DNA of 64,000 nucleotides from Ketobacter sp. MCCC 1A13808 (GTDB taxonomy: Bacteria > Pseudomonadota > Gammaproteobacteria > Pseudomonadales > Ketobacteraceae). Below, piece by piece: positions 41,335 through 50,911 of the stretch. The stretch lies in contig NZ_VRKW01000003.1 of NCBI RefSeq assembly GCF_009746715.1, positions 434,001-498,000 of the forward strand. The letters run 5' to 3'. The notes beneath the pieces were generated by a model that searched no databases, had not been told where the DNA came from, and saw nothing but the letters and a program-made list of their open reading frames with translations. A program made the position numbers and the translations under genes. Numbering within the stretch: position 1 is the first letter of the stretch; each line of letters begins with the position of its first letter.

Positions 41335-44300
41335 ATGTGCTGATTGTATCCCAGTGCAACAAAAACGCGCTTTCGGAATCCCGTCGAATATTAGATCAGT
41401 TTGCTGAGCGTAAAGGTGACAGAACGTGGCAAACAGCCATAACACTGCAAGGCTTGAATACTCTAAGGAAAATGCTCAAGAAATCAGCGCGGCGTAATAC
41501 AGCAATAGCCTGCCATCGAATTGGTGGAAAGAATCATAGTGAGCTGCTGTGGATTGTCGGAAATATACGAAAATTTAACGAGCTGGGAACAGTCCCAACG
41601 AACTTTACGCAACGAAATGTATTGAAAAGTTCCGATGAGAACTCATGGCATCGTGCAGAGGATATTGCATTATTTTCTACAATAGCTGCATTGTTTCATG
41701 ATTTTGGAAAAGCCAATACCCTGTTCCAGAAAAAGTTAAAGGCGAAAAGAGTACAGCACGAACCATACCGTCACGAATGGGTTAGTTTAAGAATGTTTCA
41801 AGCATTCGTGGGTGATTTGGATGATCAGGGGTGGCTAGAAAAACTGAAGCGAGTTACCAAGGAGGACGAGGGTAAGCTTATTGAAACTCTGAGTGCAATT
41901 AAGGACCATCCGGATAATCGGCAGCATTATACGAATCCATTTGCCGCATTGCCGTTAGTTGCTCGTGTCGTAGGTTGGCTGATCCTGACACATCATAAGT
42001 TGCCTTGCTCTGATCGTAACGATAGCGAAAGCCTGGTTAATTTTAAATTTATAGAAGGCTTTCTACATAAAATAATAGATCCTAGCTGGAATTCTCCTCA
42101 GATTACTCAGTACGTTAAAGATGGAAACAAAAAACAGCGCGACGAGCTTGATGCAGTCTGGGTATTTCCTTTAGGTACTCCATTGAGGAGTGAAACATGG
42201 TGTAAGAAAGCGCATCGTGTGGCCTCGCGTGCTTTAAATAGATCACAGCTATACAGTCAAAACTGGTTTGATGATATTTTTACATTACATGTCTCACGAA
42301 TGGTTTTGATGTTGTCAGATCATTATTTCTCTTCGATTCAAGGCAGGGTTGAGTATAGGGATAGTGCCTACAAGCCGATAGCGAATACAGATCGTAAAAC
42401 GGGTCAGCCCAAGCAGCGTTTGGACGAGCACTTGATTGGTGTCTATCGAAATGCACATAGTCTGTCGCGAATGCTTCCGGCGCTCAGAACACTGCTTCCG
42501 GCTATTACACGCCATCCAGGGTTCAAGAGGCGCAGTGCGGATAAGCGTTTTCAATGGCAGGATAAAGCTTTTGATCTGGCTGTAACGCTAAATGAGCGTA
42601 GCCATAATCAAGGTTTTTTTGGTGTGAATCTGGCGTCGACAGGGTGCGGAAAGACATTTGCTAATGCGCGAATAATGTATGCACTGGCGGACTCACGTTT
42701 GGGTTGTCGATTTTCTGTAGCGTTGGGATTAAGAACCTTAACGCTGCAAACTGGCGATGCATTCCGGGAGAAATTAAAGCTGGATGAAGATGACCTTGCC
42801 GTATTGGTTGGATCGGCAGCAGTTCGGGCGTTGCATGAGGAGAATTACAAAGCCTCTGATACAGGATCAGAATCGTCTGCGGAACTTTTGGAAGAGGACT
42901 GTTATGTAAGTTATGAGGGTGCGTTATCTGACGGAGCACTAAAGCATTGGCTTGAACAGTCACCAAAATTGAATCGTCTGGTGAGTGCTCCGGTTTTGGT
43001 GAGTACCATTGATCATCTTATGCCAGCCACCGAGGGGACCAGGGGCGGAAAGCAAATAGCCCCGATGCTTAGATTATTAAGTTCTGATTTGGTGTTAGAT
43101 GAGCCGGATGACTTTGGGCTAGACGACATACCTGCATTATGCCGGTTGGTGCATTGGGCCGGATTGCTGGGCGCACGAGTGTTGATGTCATCTGCGACGC
43201 TGTCTCCAGGTATCGTAAGTGGACTGTTTACAGCCTATCAGTCCGGTCGTGAAAAGTATCAAGAAGCGTGCGGAGAATTGAATCCTCGAAAGGGTGTATG
43301 TTGTGCCTGGTTTGATGAATGGGGTTGTGAAGCAATAGATGCTTCGGATACTGAGGTGTATCTGCATCAGCATAACCAGTTTGTGCAAAAGCGAATTGAT
43401 AAACTGGAATCAGAAGTTCCGTTGCGAAAGGCCAAGATTCTAACCGTAGATATTAAATCTAAAACCAAGCCCGACATTATAAATGCCGTTAGTGAAAAAA
43501 TTCATCATGGAGTTGGCAGGCTCCATAAGCTTCATAGTGCTAGGCATCCTGAATTTCCGGGCTTAATAAGTATTGGTTTAGTTCGGATAGCCAATATTAA
43601 TCCCCTGGTATGTATTGCCCGGAAGCTTCTGACGCTTGAGCCTCCCGAAAATACGATCATTCATTATTGCATTTATCACAGCCAGCACCCGTTGATTGTT
43701 AGGTCAGCTTTGGAAAATCAATTGGATCAGGTCTTGAATCGTAAGGATCCGGATAGCCTGTGGAGGCAGTCTATAATATCGAAAGCTTTTGTATCTGACC
43801 CAAAAAAAGATCACATATTTGTAGTGTTAGCTTCCCCCGTAGCAGAAGTAGGGAGAGATCATGATTATGACTGGGCTATTGTTGAACCTAGCTCCATGCG
43901 CTCACTAGTGCAATTGGCTGGTAGGATTCAGAGACATCGAAGAATTGTATCCAGTCATCCAAACATGTATGTGCTCGAGAAAAATATCAAAGGTTACGGT
44001 GACGCTAAAATTGCATTCAACAAGCCAGGATTTGAACATTATGACAGGCCACTTGCCAGTCATAGCTTGTTAGATGCGTTAGAACCAAAACAATACGGTA
44101 AAATCGACTCGCAACCTTGCATTAAAGTAAGGAACGAAACATTTCCTCGTGACAATCTAGCGGATCTAGAGCAGCAGGAAATAAAACTGGTATTTAATTC
44201 CGATAATCCACGAGAACCCGTTGCACACAAGTGGCTTAAAGACAATGCAACCTACACTTCCGAATTGCAGCAAAAAACCCGGTTCCGAAGCTCCCAGCCC

Positions 44301-44603
44301 AGTGAAGAATATTATTTTTTGGTTGAAGAAGATCAAAGTGATATAGAGTGCTTTAAATGGCATGAAAATGGAGAATCGAAACCATGTTCGGAATTAATGA
44401 ATAGGCCGTTAGAGATTAATAATGGAAATAGAATTTGGGGCCATACCAACTATATTGAATTGATGGCGGATCGAGCTGAGCGTTTAAACGAAGATATATC
44501 AGAAACCAGCAAAACGTTCGGTGCTTTTTCTTTGTTGAAGTCAGATTCAAACAAACAATGGTGTTATACACCTGAATTGGGTTTCTACAAATTGATTGAT
44601 TAG
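41331..44603 (+). CDS. cas3: Cas2-Cas3 fusion, type I-F
   Basis: A 1090-residue fusion typical of type I-F. A Cas2-like domain occupies about residues 1-95. The HD nuclease shows ALFHDFGKAN with H123/D124, and the helicase has Walker A STGCGKTF (K441), a DEPD box starting at D590 and SATLSPG as motif III. It joins Cas1 in adaptation and cuts DNA marked by the Csy complex. A gap of 454 bp separates it from csy1, longer than in compact I-F loci, and this gap carries the mini-CRISPR described below. Confidence 0.95.
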   Translation: MNVLIVSQCNKNALSESRRILDQFAERKGDRTWQTAITLQGLNTLRKMLKKSARRNTAIACHRIGGKNHSELLWIVGNIRKFNELGTVPTNFTQRNVLKSSDENSWHRAEDIALFSTIAALFHDFGKANTLFQKKLKAKRVQHEPYRHEWVSLRMFQAFVGDLDDQGWLEKLKRVTKEDEGKLIETLSAIKDHPDNRQHYTNPFAALPLVARVVGWLILTHHKLPCSDRNDSESLVNFKFIEGFLHKIIDPSWNSPQITQYVKDGNKKQRDELDAVWVFPLGTPLRSETWCKKAHRVASRALNRSQLYSQNWFDDIFTLHVSRMVLMLSDHYFSSIQGRVEYRDSAYKPIANTDRKTGQPKQRLDEHLIGVYRNAHSLSRMLPALRTLLPAITRHPGFKRRSADKRFQWQDKAFDLAVTLNERSHNQGFFGVNLASTGCGKTFANARIMYALADSRLGCRFSVALGLRTLTLQTGDAFREKLKLDEDDLAVLVGSAAVRALHEENYKASDTGSESSAELLEEDCYVSYEGALSDGALKHWLEQSPKLNRLVSAPVLVSTIDHLMPATEGTRGGKQIAPMLRLLSSDLVLDEPDDFGLDDIPALCRLVHWAGLLGARVLMSSATLSPGIVSGLFTAYQSGREKYQEACGELNPRKGVCCAWFDEWGCEAIDASDTEVYLHQHNQFVQKRIDKLESEVPLRKAKILTVDIKSKTKPDIINAVSEKIHHGVGRLHKLHSARHPEFPGLISIGLVRIANINPLVCIARKLLTLEPPENTIIHYCIYHSQHPLIVRSALENQLDQVLNRKDPDSLWRQSIISKAFVSDPKKDHIFVVLASPVAEVGRDHDYDWAIVEPSSMRSLVQLAGRIQRHRRIVSSHPNMYVLEKNIKGYGDAKIAFNKPGFEHYDRPLASHSLLDALEPKQYGKIDSQPCIKVRNETFPRDNLADLEQQEIKLVFNSDNPREPVAHKWLKDNATYTSELQQKTRFRSSQPSEEYYFLVEEDQSDIECFKWHENGESKPCSELMNRPLEINNGNRIWGHTNYIELMADRAERLNEDISETSKTFGAFSLLKSDSNKQWCYTPELGFYKLID

Positions 44604-44798
44604 GCTGATTTGTTTTCAGGTATTTTTTCAGATTTCACTACCGCACAATTCAAAAGCTTATCCGTACTCCAGCTTTTTGATTCTGCTATTAGCTCCTGTC
44701 ACTACTCAACAAATTTACTGGGCCCCTTATTTGGATCGATAGTGATTTGGTGTCAAATGAATAGATATCAGGCACGAATAGTTGTGAGTACCTGATAC

Positions 44799-44874
44799 CT
44801 AGTAGGCTGCCTGTTCGGCAGATAATAATAATCTTGAATACTTACATTTCTAAGCTGCCTGCGCGACAGTCATG
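44799..44874 (-). ncRNA. Antisense mini-CRISPR: candidate crRNA-like regulator of the csy operon
   Basis: Two degenerate copies of the array repeat lie in reverse orientation around a 20-bp spacer. Read on the minus strand, the first copy (44874-44847, 22/28 matches) keeps the full 8-nt handle CTTAGAAA and a hairpin CTGTC-GCGCA-GGCAG held by a G-T pair. The spacer follows (44846-44827). The second copy (44826-44799, 20/28) keeps a perfect CTGCC-GAACA-GGCAG hairpin but has lost the handle, which a last repeat does not need. A stem TATCAGG/CCTGATA follows at 44766-44798. This matches crRNA-like regulators such as CreR/CreA in design. Confidence 0.75.
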
Positions 44875-44897
44875 GGGTAAGTGTGTTCAGTTTTGGC

Positions 44898-44931
44898 TTC
44901 TATGTCTAATAAAATCTTAAATATTTACAGG
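44898..44931 (-). promoter_or_regulatory. Candidate target of the mini-CRISPR guide in the csy promoter region
   Basis: On the minus strand, CC (44931-44930), the type I-F PAM, is followed by TGTAAATATTTAAGATT. The guide begins TGTAAGTATTCAAGATT. Of the first 19 positions 16 match; the mismatches are at 6, 11 and 18, and positions 6 and 18 are among those flipped out in Cascade. On the plus strand TTTACA (44924-44929) could be a -35 box with TTCTAT 17 bp on. On the minus strand TTGTAC/TATCAA (44955-44960, 44932-44937) could drive the guide itself. Binding here would block both. Confidence 0.7.
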
Positions 44932-45057
44932 TTGATATGATGCTTTTTCTATGAGTACAATCATAAATGCTAACAGCGTTAGGTTTACGGCTAGGTCTGC
45001 ATAACCGATGTGGCAGGCATAGAAAATGGACTCTGATTAAAAAATAGGAACTAGAAA

Positions 45058-46401
45058 ATGACCTCAGAGGTGGCGTCAGGTGGGTTGGCTCAGCTTATTA
45101 TCGAGTACATAAAAAATAGAGAAGTCGATAGGCTAGAAAAATTTGATAAAGAAACAGAGAAAAAGCTAAACAGTGCCGAGCCGGCTCAATTTGCGGAACT
45201 TAAAGCCCAGACAATGAAAGCTCGGGAAGAGGAAGTCAATAAGTACAAGCCCAGTCGTTGGATGGCAGATGCGGCACAGCGAGCCAAGCAGCTTAAGTTC
45301 GTTACGCATTCACTTAAATTCATACATTCCGATGCGAAGGGCACCAACCTTTATTACATGGCGGGCTCAGGTGTTGACTCCAGCTATATTGGCAGTATGA
45401 GTATTCACAACCTGGAATATGATGTGGTGGGCAATGCGGCCGCATTGGATGTGGGGAAAATGCTGCTGCTAGATCTGGATGGGACTCCTGTTATCGATTT
45501 TATAAAGAGATCGGATCCATCAGTTTTCCATGCCATTGCAGAAAGTGAAAGTCAGGCTTTGGAGTGGGTCGACGGTTTTAGTCAAGTATTTCAGGCGTCA
45601 GAAATTGCCTCGCATAAATTTGCCAAACAAATTTTTTGGCCACTCGAAAATAATCAATATCATTTGTTGATGCCTCTTTATGCGACTTCTTTCGCGCATG
45701 AGATCTATCGTACGATCAGGGATGAGCGCTTTTCGGAAGAAAGTAAGGATGCGCGGGAAAAACGCCGCAAAAGCGCGTATTCGGAGAAGCCTGATATTCG
45801 ATATATCAACACAGCAATCCAAAGCTATGGCGGGACTAAACCCCAGAATATAAGCCAGCTGAATAGCCAACGTTATGGTAAGTCCTATTTGCTCTCCACG
45901 GCTCCTCCCATCTGGCGGGATCAAAATAAACCGCCAATTAATATTGATTCAATCTTTAGCCGATATTTTGAGAGGCGAGTTTATCCATACTTAAAATCAA
46001 TTCGGAATATTTTGCAGAAGTATATCGACCGGGATAGCAACATGTGGATGCAAATGGCAAGGGATAGGGGGTTGGATGACATTGTATCTTCAATACTTAA
46101 CTTGTCAGCATCAATACAAATGCTTCCGGCAGGCTGGACTGATCATGCTGAATGCAAGCTTCCTCGGGAGGAGCAGCTGTGGCTCGACCCAAAGAGGCAG
46201 CAGTTTGATGAAGAGTTCAGGTTGGAGCGGGAAATGGGGGAGTGGCAGGGCGCGGTTGCCAGGAATTTTTCGCGCTGGCTGGCTGGAAAACTGGAAACAA
46301 AGGACATGGCATTTGGTGCAGTCGAACAGAGAGAATTTCGCGCATTGATCGAGCCGGAACTGAACCATAATCTCAAAAGTATAGAGGGGATTGTATTGTG
46401 A
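45058..46401 (+). CDS. csy1: Csy1 (Cas8f), type I-F large subunit
   Basis: A 447-residue Csy1. N-terminal helices (IIEYIKNREVDRLEKFDKE) are followed by the family's KFVTHSLKFIHSDAKGTNLYY, GGTKPQNISQLNSQRYGKSYLLS and the C-terminal LEPELNH-like IEPELNHNLKS. Csy1 sits at the crRNA 5' handle and reads the PAM. An AGGAA ribosome-binding site precedes the ATG. The stop overlaps the csy2 start (TGATG). It is the first gene of the csy1-4 operon, whose promoter region carries the mini-CRISPR target. Confidence 0.93.
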   Translation: MTSEVASGGLAQLIIEYIKNREVDRLEKFDKETEKKLNSAEPAQFAELKAQTMKAREEEVNKYKPSRWMADAAQRAKQLKFVTHSLKFIHSDAKGTNLYYMAGSGVDSSYIGSMSIHNLEYDVVGNAAALDVGKMLLLDLDGTPVIDFIKRSDPSVFHAIAESESQALEWVDGFSQVFQASEIASHKFAKQIFWPLENNQYHLLMPLYATSFAHEIYRTIRDERFSEESKDAREKRRKSAYSEKPDIRYINTAIQSYGGTKPQNISQLNSQRYGKSYLLSTAPPIWRDQNKPPINIDSIFSRYFERRVYPYLKSIRNILQKYIDRDSNMWMQMARDRGLDDIVSSILNLSASIQMLPAGWTDHAECKLPREEQLWLDPKRQQFDEEFRLEREMGEWQGAVARNFSRWLAGKLETKDMAFGAVEQREFRALIEPELNHNLKSIEGIVL

Positions 46402-47318
46402 TGGACGCAATGATTGTAATTCGCAATATACAGGTCAGCGCAGCGAACGCCATAGCGGGTTTTACATGGGGGTTTCCGGCGATTTCTAATTTTTTGGGTT
46501 ACGTTCATGCCCTGCAACGTAAGTTGCCGGATCATCTTGATATTGAGTTCAGCGGTTGTGCTGTGATCTGCCATAACCATAAAACACAAGCATACCAACC
46601 AAAAGGTTTTGCAGATTATTCATTTGCATTAACACGGAATCCACTTACAAAGACCGGGGCATCGGCATCATTCGTAGAAGAAGGCCGGATGAATATGGAG
46701 GTGACTCTTCTAATATCTGTTGTTGATAATATGTTTTTAGAAACAAAACATGTTAATGAGTTAGTGGATAGTTTAGGTAAAAACGTGCAGATGCAACACT
46801 TAGCAGGTGGTCTCATTGGTAATCAACCTAAAATTAGTTTTCTCTCTTATCAAAAGCTTCAAGAAAATCATAGAGCATTGATGTTTAGTTTGTTACCTGG
46901 GTTTGCGCTGGTTAGCCGCCATGATCTTCTATTGCAGCAACAGAGAAATTTTATAGAGCAAGATATAGAAAACCCGGAGTTACAGGCGTGGTTGAGTTTC
47001 TCTTCTTTAACCTACCGACCGGTTTCGGGAGCAAGGCCAGAGTCACCTGAAAAGGTTGAATGGGAGCGGGTTAGTCCTTTTCGAGGTTGGCTTAAGCCTA
47101 TATCCATTGGGTATCGCCCTATTTCAGAGGTGTATGAAGCCGGAGTTGTAGCAAAGGTGCGTGATGCAAATACGCCCGCCGGTTTTGTGGAGAATTTATA
47201 TTCGATTGGTGAATGGCTTAGCCCTCACAGAATAAAAAATATTGAACAACTGATTTGGCAGAATAGTGTTTCAGAATCAGGTGATTATATTTGTATTAAC
47301 CATTATCAATCTGCATAG
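46401..47318 (+). CDS. csy2: Csy2 (Cas5f), type I-F
   Basis: A 305-residue Cas5-type protein: VIRNIQVSAANAIAGFTWGFPAISNFLGYVHAL at the start is the Csy2 pattern, with GFPAI and FLGYVHAL, then PLTKTG and the C-terminal GEWLSPHRI. Csy2 caps the crRNA 5' handle with Csy1. The ATG at 46401 overlaps the csy1 stop; an in-frame GTG lies three bases earlier. All residues expected for the RAMP fold appear to be present. Confidence 0.93.
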   Translation: MDAMIVIRNIQVSAANAIAGFTWGFPAISNFLGYVHALQRKLPDHLDIEFSGCAVICHNHKTQAYQPKGFADYSFALTRNPLTKTGASASFVEEGRMNMEVTLLISVVDNMFLETKHVNELVDSLGKNVQMQHLAGGLIGNQPKISFLSYQKLQENHRALMFSLLPGFALVSRHDLLLQQQRNFIEQDIENPELQAWLSFSSLTYRPVSGARPESPEKVEWERVSPFRGWLKPISIGYRPISEVYEAGVVAKVRDANTPAGFVENLYSIGEWLSPHRIKNIEQLIWQNSVSESGDYICINHYQSA

Positions 47319-47346
47319 AACTAAAATACTTCAAGGAGAATAAAAA

Positions 47347-48372
47347 ATGGCAGCACTTAAAACCGCAGAGGTCTTGGCATTCGAGCGTAAGTTAGCGAAT
47401 TCAGACGGAATTATGTATTCCGGTAGTTGGTCAGATATTGATAGCGCTGATACGTGGGTATCGATCCCCGTAAAAGAAAAATCGGTTAGAGGAACTATAT
47501 CAAACAGACAAAAATCCGGAATCGCGAGCGATCCATTAAAGCTAGACAAGGAGATACAAAAAGCGAACCTACAAACAGTTGATGTAGCCGCGTTACCGTT
47601 CGATAAAGACACTCTGAAGGTTGAATTTACCTTGAGGATTCTGGGTAATTTAGATATTCCTTCAGCTTGTAATAAGCCAGAGTATCAATCGGCATTGGCT
47701 GGTTTGATCCAGGGTTATATTGAAGAGAATGGTTTTGACGAGCTTTCAAAACGATATGCTTTGAATTTAGCAAATGGGCGATTTTTGTGGAGAAATCGTG
47801 TAGGTGCCGGTGATGTTTGTGTGCGTGTTACCCAATATGAAAAGCAAAAAATATTGAAGCAATGGAAGTTTGACTCAAGTGAATTCTCGCTGAGAAATTT
47901 TGATATCAACCATCCGAATATAAGTGAATTGGCCGTTGTTATCGGTGGAGGGCTTAAAGGCGAAGAGTTTGTTTTTCTGAAAATTGAAGCATTTGCTTTG
48001 CTGGGTCAAGGGCAGGAAGTATTTCCTTCAGAGGAATTGATCCTTAACAAAAGCAACGATAAAGGCGATAAAAGCAAAACCTTATACCAAGTTCAAGATA
48101 TTGCCGGTTTGCATTCGCAAAAAATAGGTAATGCACTACGTACCATAGATACATGGTATCCGGATGCAGATAAGTTCGGTCCTATTTCCGTTGAGCCATT
48201 TGGGTCAGTCACCAGCCGAGGTGTGGCGTACCGCCAGCCAAGTCAGAAAATGGATTTTTATTCTTTGCTCGATAACTGGGTATTAAAGGGTAAAAAGCCA
48301 GAATTGGAGCAACAGCATTACGTGATTGCGGCTTTGATTCGGGGTGGCGTTTTTGGTGAGAAATCAGAATAA
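47347..48372 (+). CDS. csy3: Csy3 (Cas7f), type I-F backbone subunit
   Basis: A 341-residue Csy3. Typical stretches are [17 protein letters not shown]-like [20 protein letters not shown], the [14 protein letters not shown] segment and the C-terminal [21 protein letters not shown]. Six copies line the crRNA spacer in the Csy complex. It starts 28 bp after csy2, with AAGGAG upstream. Confidence 0.95.
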   Translation: MAALKTAEVLAFERKLANSDGIMYSGSWSDIDSADTWVSIPVKEKSVRGTISNRQKSGIASDPLKLDKEIQKANLQTVDVAALPFDKDTLKVEFTLRILGNLDIPSACNKPEYQSALAGLIQGYIEENGFDELSKRYALNLANGRFLWRNRVGAGDVCVRVTQYEKQKILKQWKFDSSEFSLRNFDINHPNISELAVVIGGGLKGEEFVFLKIEAFALLGQGQEVFPSEELILNKSNDKGDKSKTLYQVQDIAGLHSQKIGNALRTIDTWYPDADKFGPISVEPFGSVTSRGVAYRQPSQKMDFYSLLDNWVLKGKKPELEQQHYVIAALIRGGVFGEKSE

Positions 48373-48382
48373 GGATTAGGAT

Positions 48383-48934
48383 ATGGATCATCACATTGAT
48401 ATACAGGTGTTACCTGATCCGGAGTTTAAAGAAACTGTTTTGATGAATGCACTCTACTCAAAGCTGCATAGAATATTGGGGCAAAAAGCAGAAGGACGTA
48501 TCGGTGTAAGTTTTCCAAATTACGATAAGACGCTAGGCGGTTTACTCCGGCTGCATGGTACATCACAGGACTTGAAGCGTTTGATGGAGGAGGCTTGGAT
48601 GACGGGGTTAAGGGATTATTGCACTACCTCGGAAATTCAGGAAATTCCGGGACAGCACAAGCATTGTATCGTTAAACGTGTTCAGGCAAAAAGCGCCCAT
48701 AACAAGCGATCTCGATCCATAAGGAAAGGTTGGCTCACGGAATCTGAAGCTTTCACTAAAATACCCGAAACGCAGCAGAAAGCATTGCAATTGCCATTTG
48801 CTCAGCTAAGAAGTTTGTCTAATGATAATTTAATGCGTGTATACATAGAGCATGGAAGCCTTAAAGATCAACCCATGACAGGAACCTATTCCTCGTACGG
48901 TTTGAGTTCGTCTGCCACCGTTCCATGGTTCTGA
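48383..48934 (+). CDS. csy4: Csy4 (Cas6f), crRNA endoribonuclease
   Basis: A 183-residue Csy4 with the catalytic H29 in YSKLHRILG and an arginine-rich helix region KSAHNKRSRSIRKGWLTESEA for repeat-hairpin binding. It cuts the repeat at the 3' base of the CTGCC/GGCAG stem, leaving the CTTAGAAA handle. Both degenerate repeats between cas3 and csy1 keep this stem, so Csy4 should be able to process them. It is the last gene of the operon, 130 bp before the array. Confidence 0.95.
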   Translation: MDHHIDIQVLPDPEFKETVLMNALYSKLHRILGQKAEGRIGVSFPNYDKTLGGLLRLHGTSQDLKRLMEEAWMTGLRDYCTTSEIQEIPGQHKHCIVKRVQAKSAHNKRSRSIRKGWLTESEAFTKIPETQQKALQLPFAQLRSLSNDNLMRVYIEHGSLKDQPMTGTYSSYGLSSSATVPWF

Positions 48935-49064
48935 CCCTTTTTTTAGCGGTCTCGGTAAGTATCTGAAATATATGGGTTCTCCGGTGATTCGCCATAAAAG
49001 GGTAAAAATGGTGAAGTTATCATTTGTTCTTTAAAAATCAATGATATAGTTGGGTTTGGCTACT
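48935..49064 (+). promoter_or_regulatory. CRISPR leader
   Basis: An AT-rich stretch between csy4 and the first repeat, with T-runs and ATCAATGATATAGTTGGG before it. Its side is confirmed as leader by the decayed last repeat at the other end of the array. It should hold the array promoter and adaptation signals. Confidence 0.75.
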
Positions 49065-50592
49065 GTTCGCTGCCGCACAAGCAGCTTAGAAAAAATGCCT
49101 CACCACAAAGAAATAGCCAGTCAAGTTCGCTGCCGCACAAGCAGCTTAGAAATGCAAGTGGCACGGTCAATGGGCCACGGAGAGGTTCGCTGCCGCACAA
49201 GCAGCTTAGAAATTCAATCGCTGATTATGTTCCTGGCCCCATACGTTCGCTGCCGCACAGGCAGCTTAGAAATCCTGGGTCTGCTGTTCCTCAGTTTATA
49301 TCTGGTTCGCTGCCGCACAGGCAGCTTAGAAACAAAGCTGCAGACATAGCCGAAAACAGAATATGTTCGCTGCCGCACAGGCAGCTTAGAAATAGAAATT
49401 AAATGCGATGTGCCTTGGGCGGTTGTTCGCTGCCGCACAGGCAGCTTAGAAATAGAGAAGAGAAGAGATAGAGAAGAGATAGAAGTTCGCTGCCGCACAG
49501 GCAGCTTAGAAAATCGTCGACCCGATCAAATCCTGCATCGTCAGGTCCGCTGCCGCACAGGCAGCTTAGAAATGAAGAGCGAAGCGAATGGTTGCGCAAA
49601 GGAAGTTCGCTGCCGCACAGGCAGCTTAGAAATCTTTGAAAAAAGCCCCCGCTGCCGAGGGCGAGTTCGCTGCCGCACAGGCAGCTTAGAAAATTATTCC
49701 GAGCGCAAGAGGGCGAATAACCACGTTCGCTGCCGCACAGGCAGCTTAGAAAACCAATTCGCCCTGGACTGATAACGCAGACGGGTTCGCTGCCGCACAG
49801 GCAGCTTAGAAAATCAAGTCAGACCTGTTTAGCGATATCGACCGGTTCGCTGCCGCACAGGCAGCTTAGAAAGAAAAAGGCTTCTGATTGCGTTTCGGAA
49901 ATGTGTTCGCTGCCGCACAGGCAGCTTAGAAATTTTCAGCCATCAAGCGCTCAATCATCTCGTTGTTCGCTGCCGCACAGGCAGCTTAGAAAAGATGAAC
50001 TAATACAGATAGTTAAAAATCCAGGTTCGCTGCCGCACAGGCAGCTTAGAAAAACTAAAGCTAATCCCGAACGAAGTCAAACGAGTTCGCTGCCGCACAG
50101 GCAGCTTAGAAATATGGCGATCCCTTGCGTCGACCCAGAAGAGAGTTCGCTGCCGCACAGGCAGCTTAGAAAAATAAGCACCTTCAAACCCGAGTCGTTC
50201 CAGCGTTCGCTGCCGCACAGGCAGCTTAGAAAGTCACGCTTACGCTGGCCGGGACGTCGGGCACGTTCGCTGCCGCACAGGCAGCTTAGAAAATTGCTTC
50301 TCTCATCGCAGAAACCTCGCGCTTGTTCGCTGCCGCACAGGCAGCTTAGAAAGCAAGGGTAAGGCCGAGGAAAGGCATTGCGTTGTTCGCTGCCGCACAG
50401 GCAGCTTAGAAATTGTGTCGATCCAGAAGCGATCCCTGAGCCTGGTTCGCTGCCGCACAGGCAGCTTAGAAATATACCGTCAATGCTTATTTCAATGACA
50501 ATACGTTCGCTGCCGCACAGGCAGCTTAGAAATTAAGTCATCTTGATCAGTTAAGACAATACTAGTTCGCTGCCGCACAGGCAGCTTAGATA
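49065..50592 (+). CRISPR. Type I-F CRISPR array, 26 repeats and 25 spacers
   Basis: The repeat is 28 bp with period 60 (32-bp spacers). It contains the stem CTGCC-GCACA-GGCAG and ends CTTAGAAA. Repeats 1-3 (49065, 49125, 49185) read GCACAAGCAG, which breaks the loop-closing pair. Repeat 9 (49545) begins GTCCGC. The last repeat (50565) ends in TAC instead of AAA, marking the distal end. All spacers differ. Spacer 7 (49453-49484) is a low-complexity purine repeat and spacer 10 (49633-49664) has a GC-rich hairpin like a terminator. I saw no self-match within the window. Confidence 0.99.
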
Positions 50593-50911
50593 CACCATCG
50601 ATCAGACAGTACCGCTTCAGGGTCTGCTTCTGTCCGATGGATCCACTAGCTATTTTTTGCCCTCTGGGCTATCCACTGGCGGTTGGCAACGCATTCGGTT
50701 GTTGCAACCAGTAACGGTGGAAGTGTTGCCGGTACCGAAGCGTACGGCCTGGCAATAGCCCTCAATTCTTTTCCAACTTCTTCTTGAAAAACCACCATGG
50801 TGCTGCTTGGCTGAAAGGTACGCTACACGCTTTGTTTTGAGTTGTTAATGCTACTGATTTAGTTAGGTATGGCTCAATAAAAGTTTATATTTAATAAGGA
50901 TATACAGTACC
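50593..50911 (+). other. Region between CRISPR array and sulfotransferase gene; no gene seen
   Basis: No reading frame of note in 319 bp. GC-rich first half, AT-rich last 100 bp with the likely promoter of the sulfotransferase operon (TAATAAGGATATACAG just before the start). I could not fix -35 and -10 boxes. Confidence 0.4.

Noticed and set aside
49050-50362. Long plus-strand frames running through the CRISPR array
   Set aside because: They arise because 60 is a multiple of three, so the repeat is read in the same frame each time; the peptides are only repeat translations.
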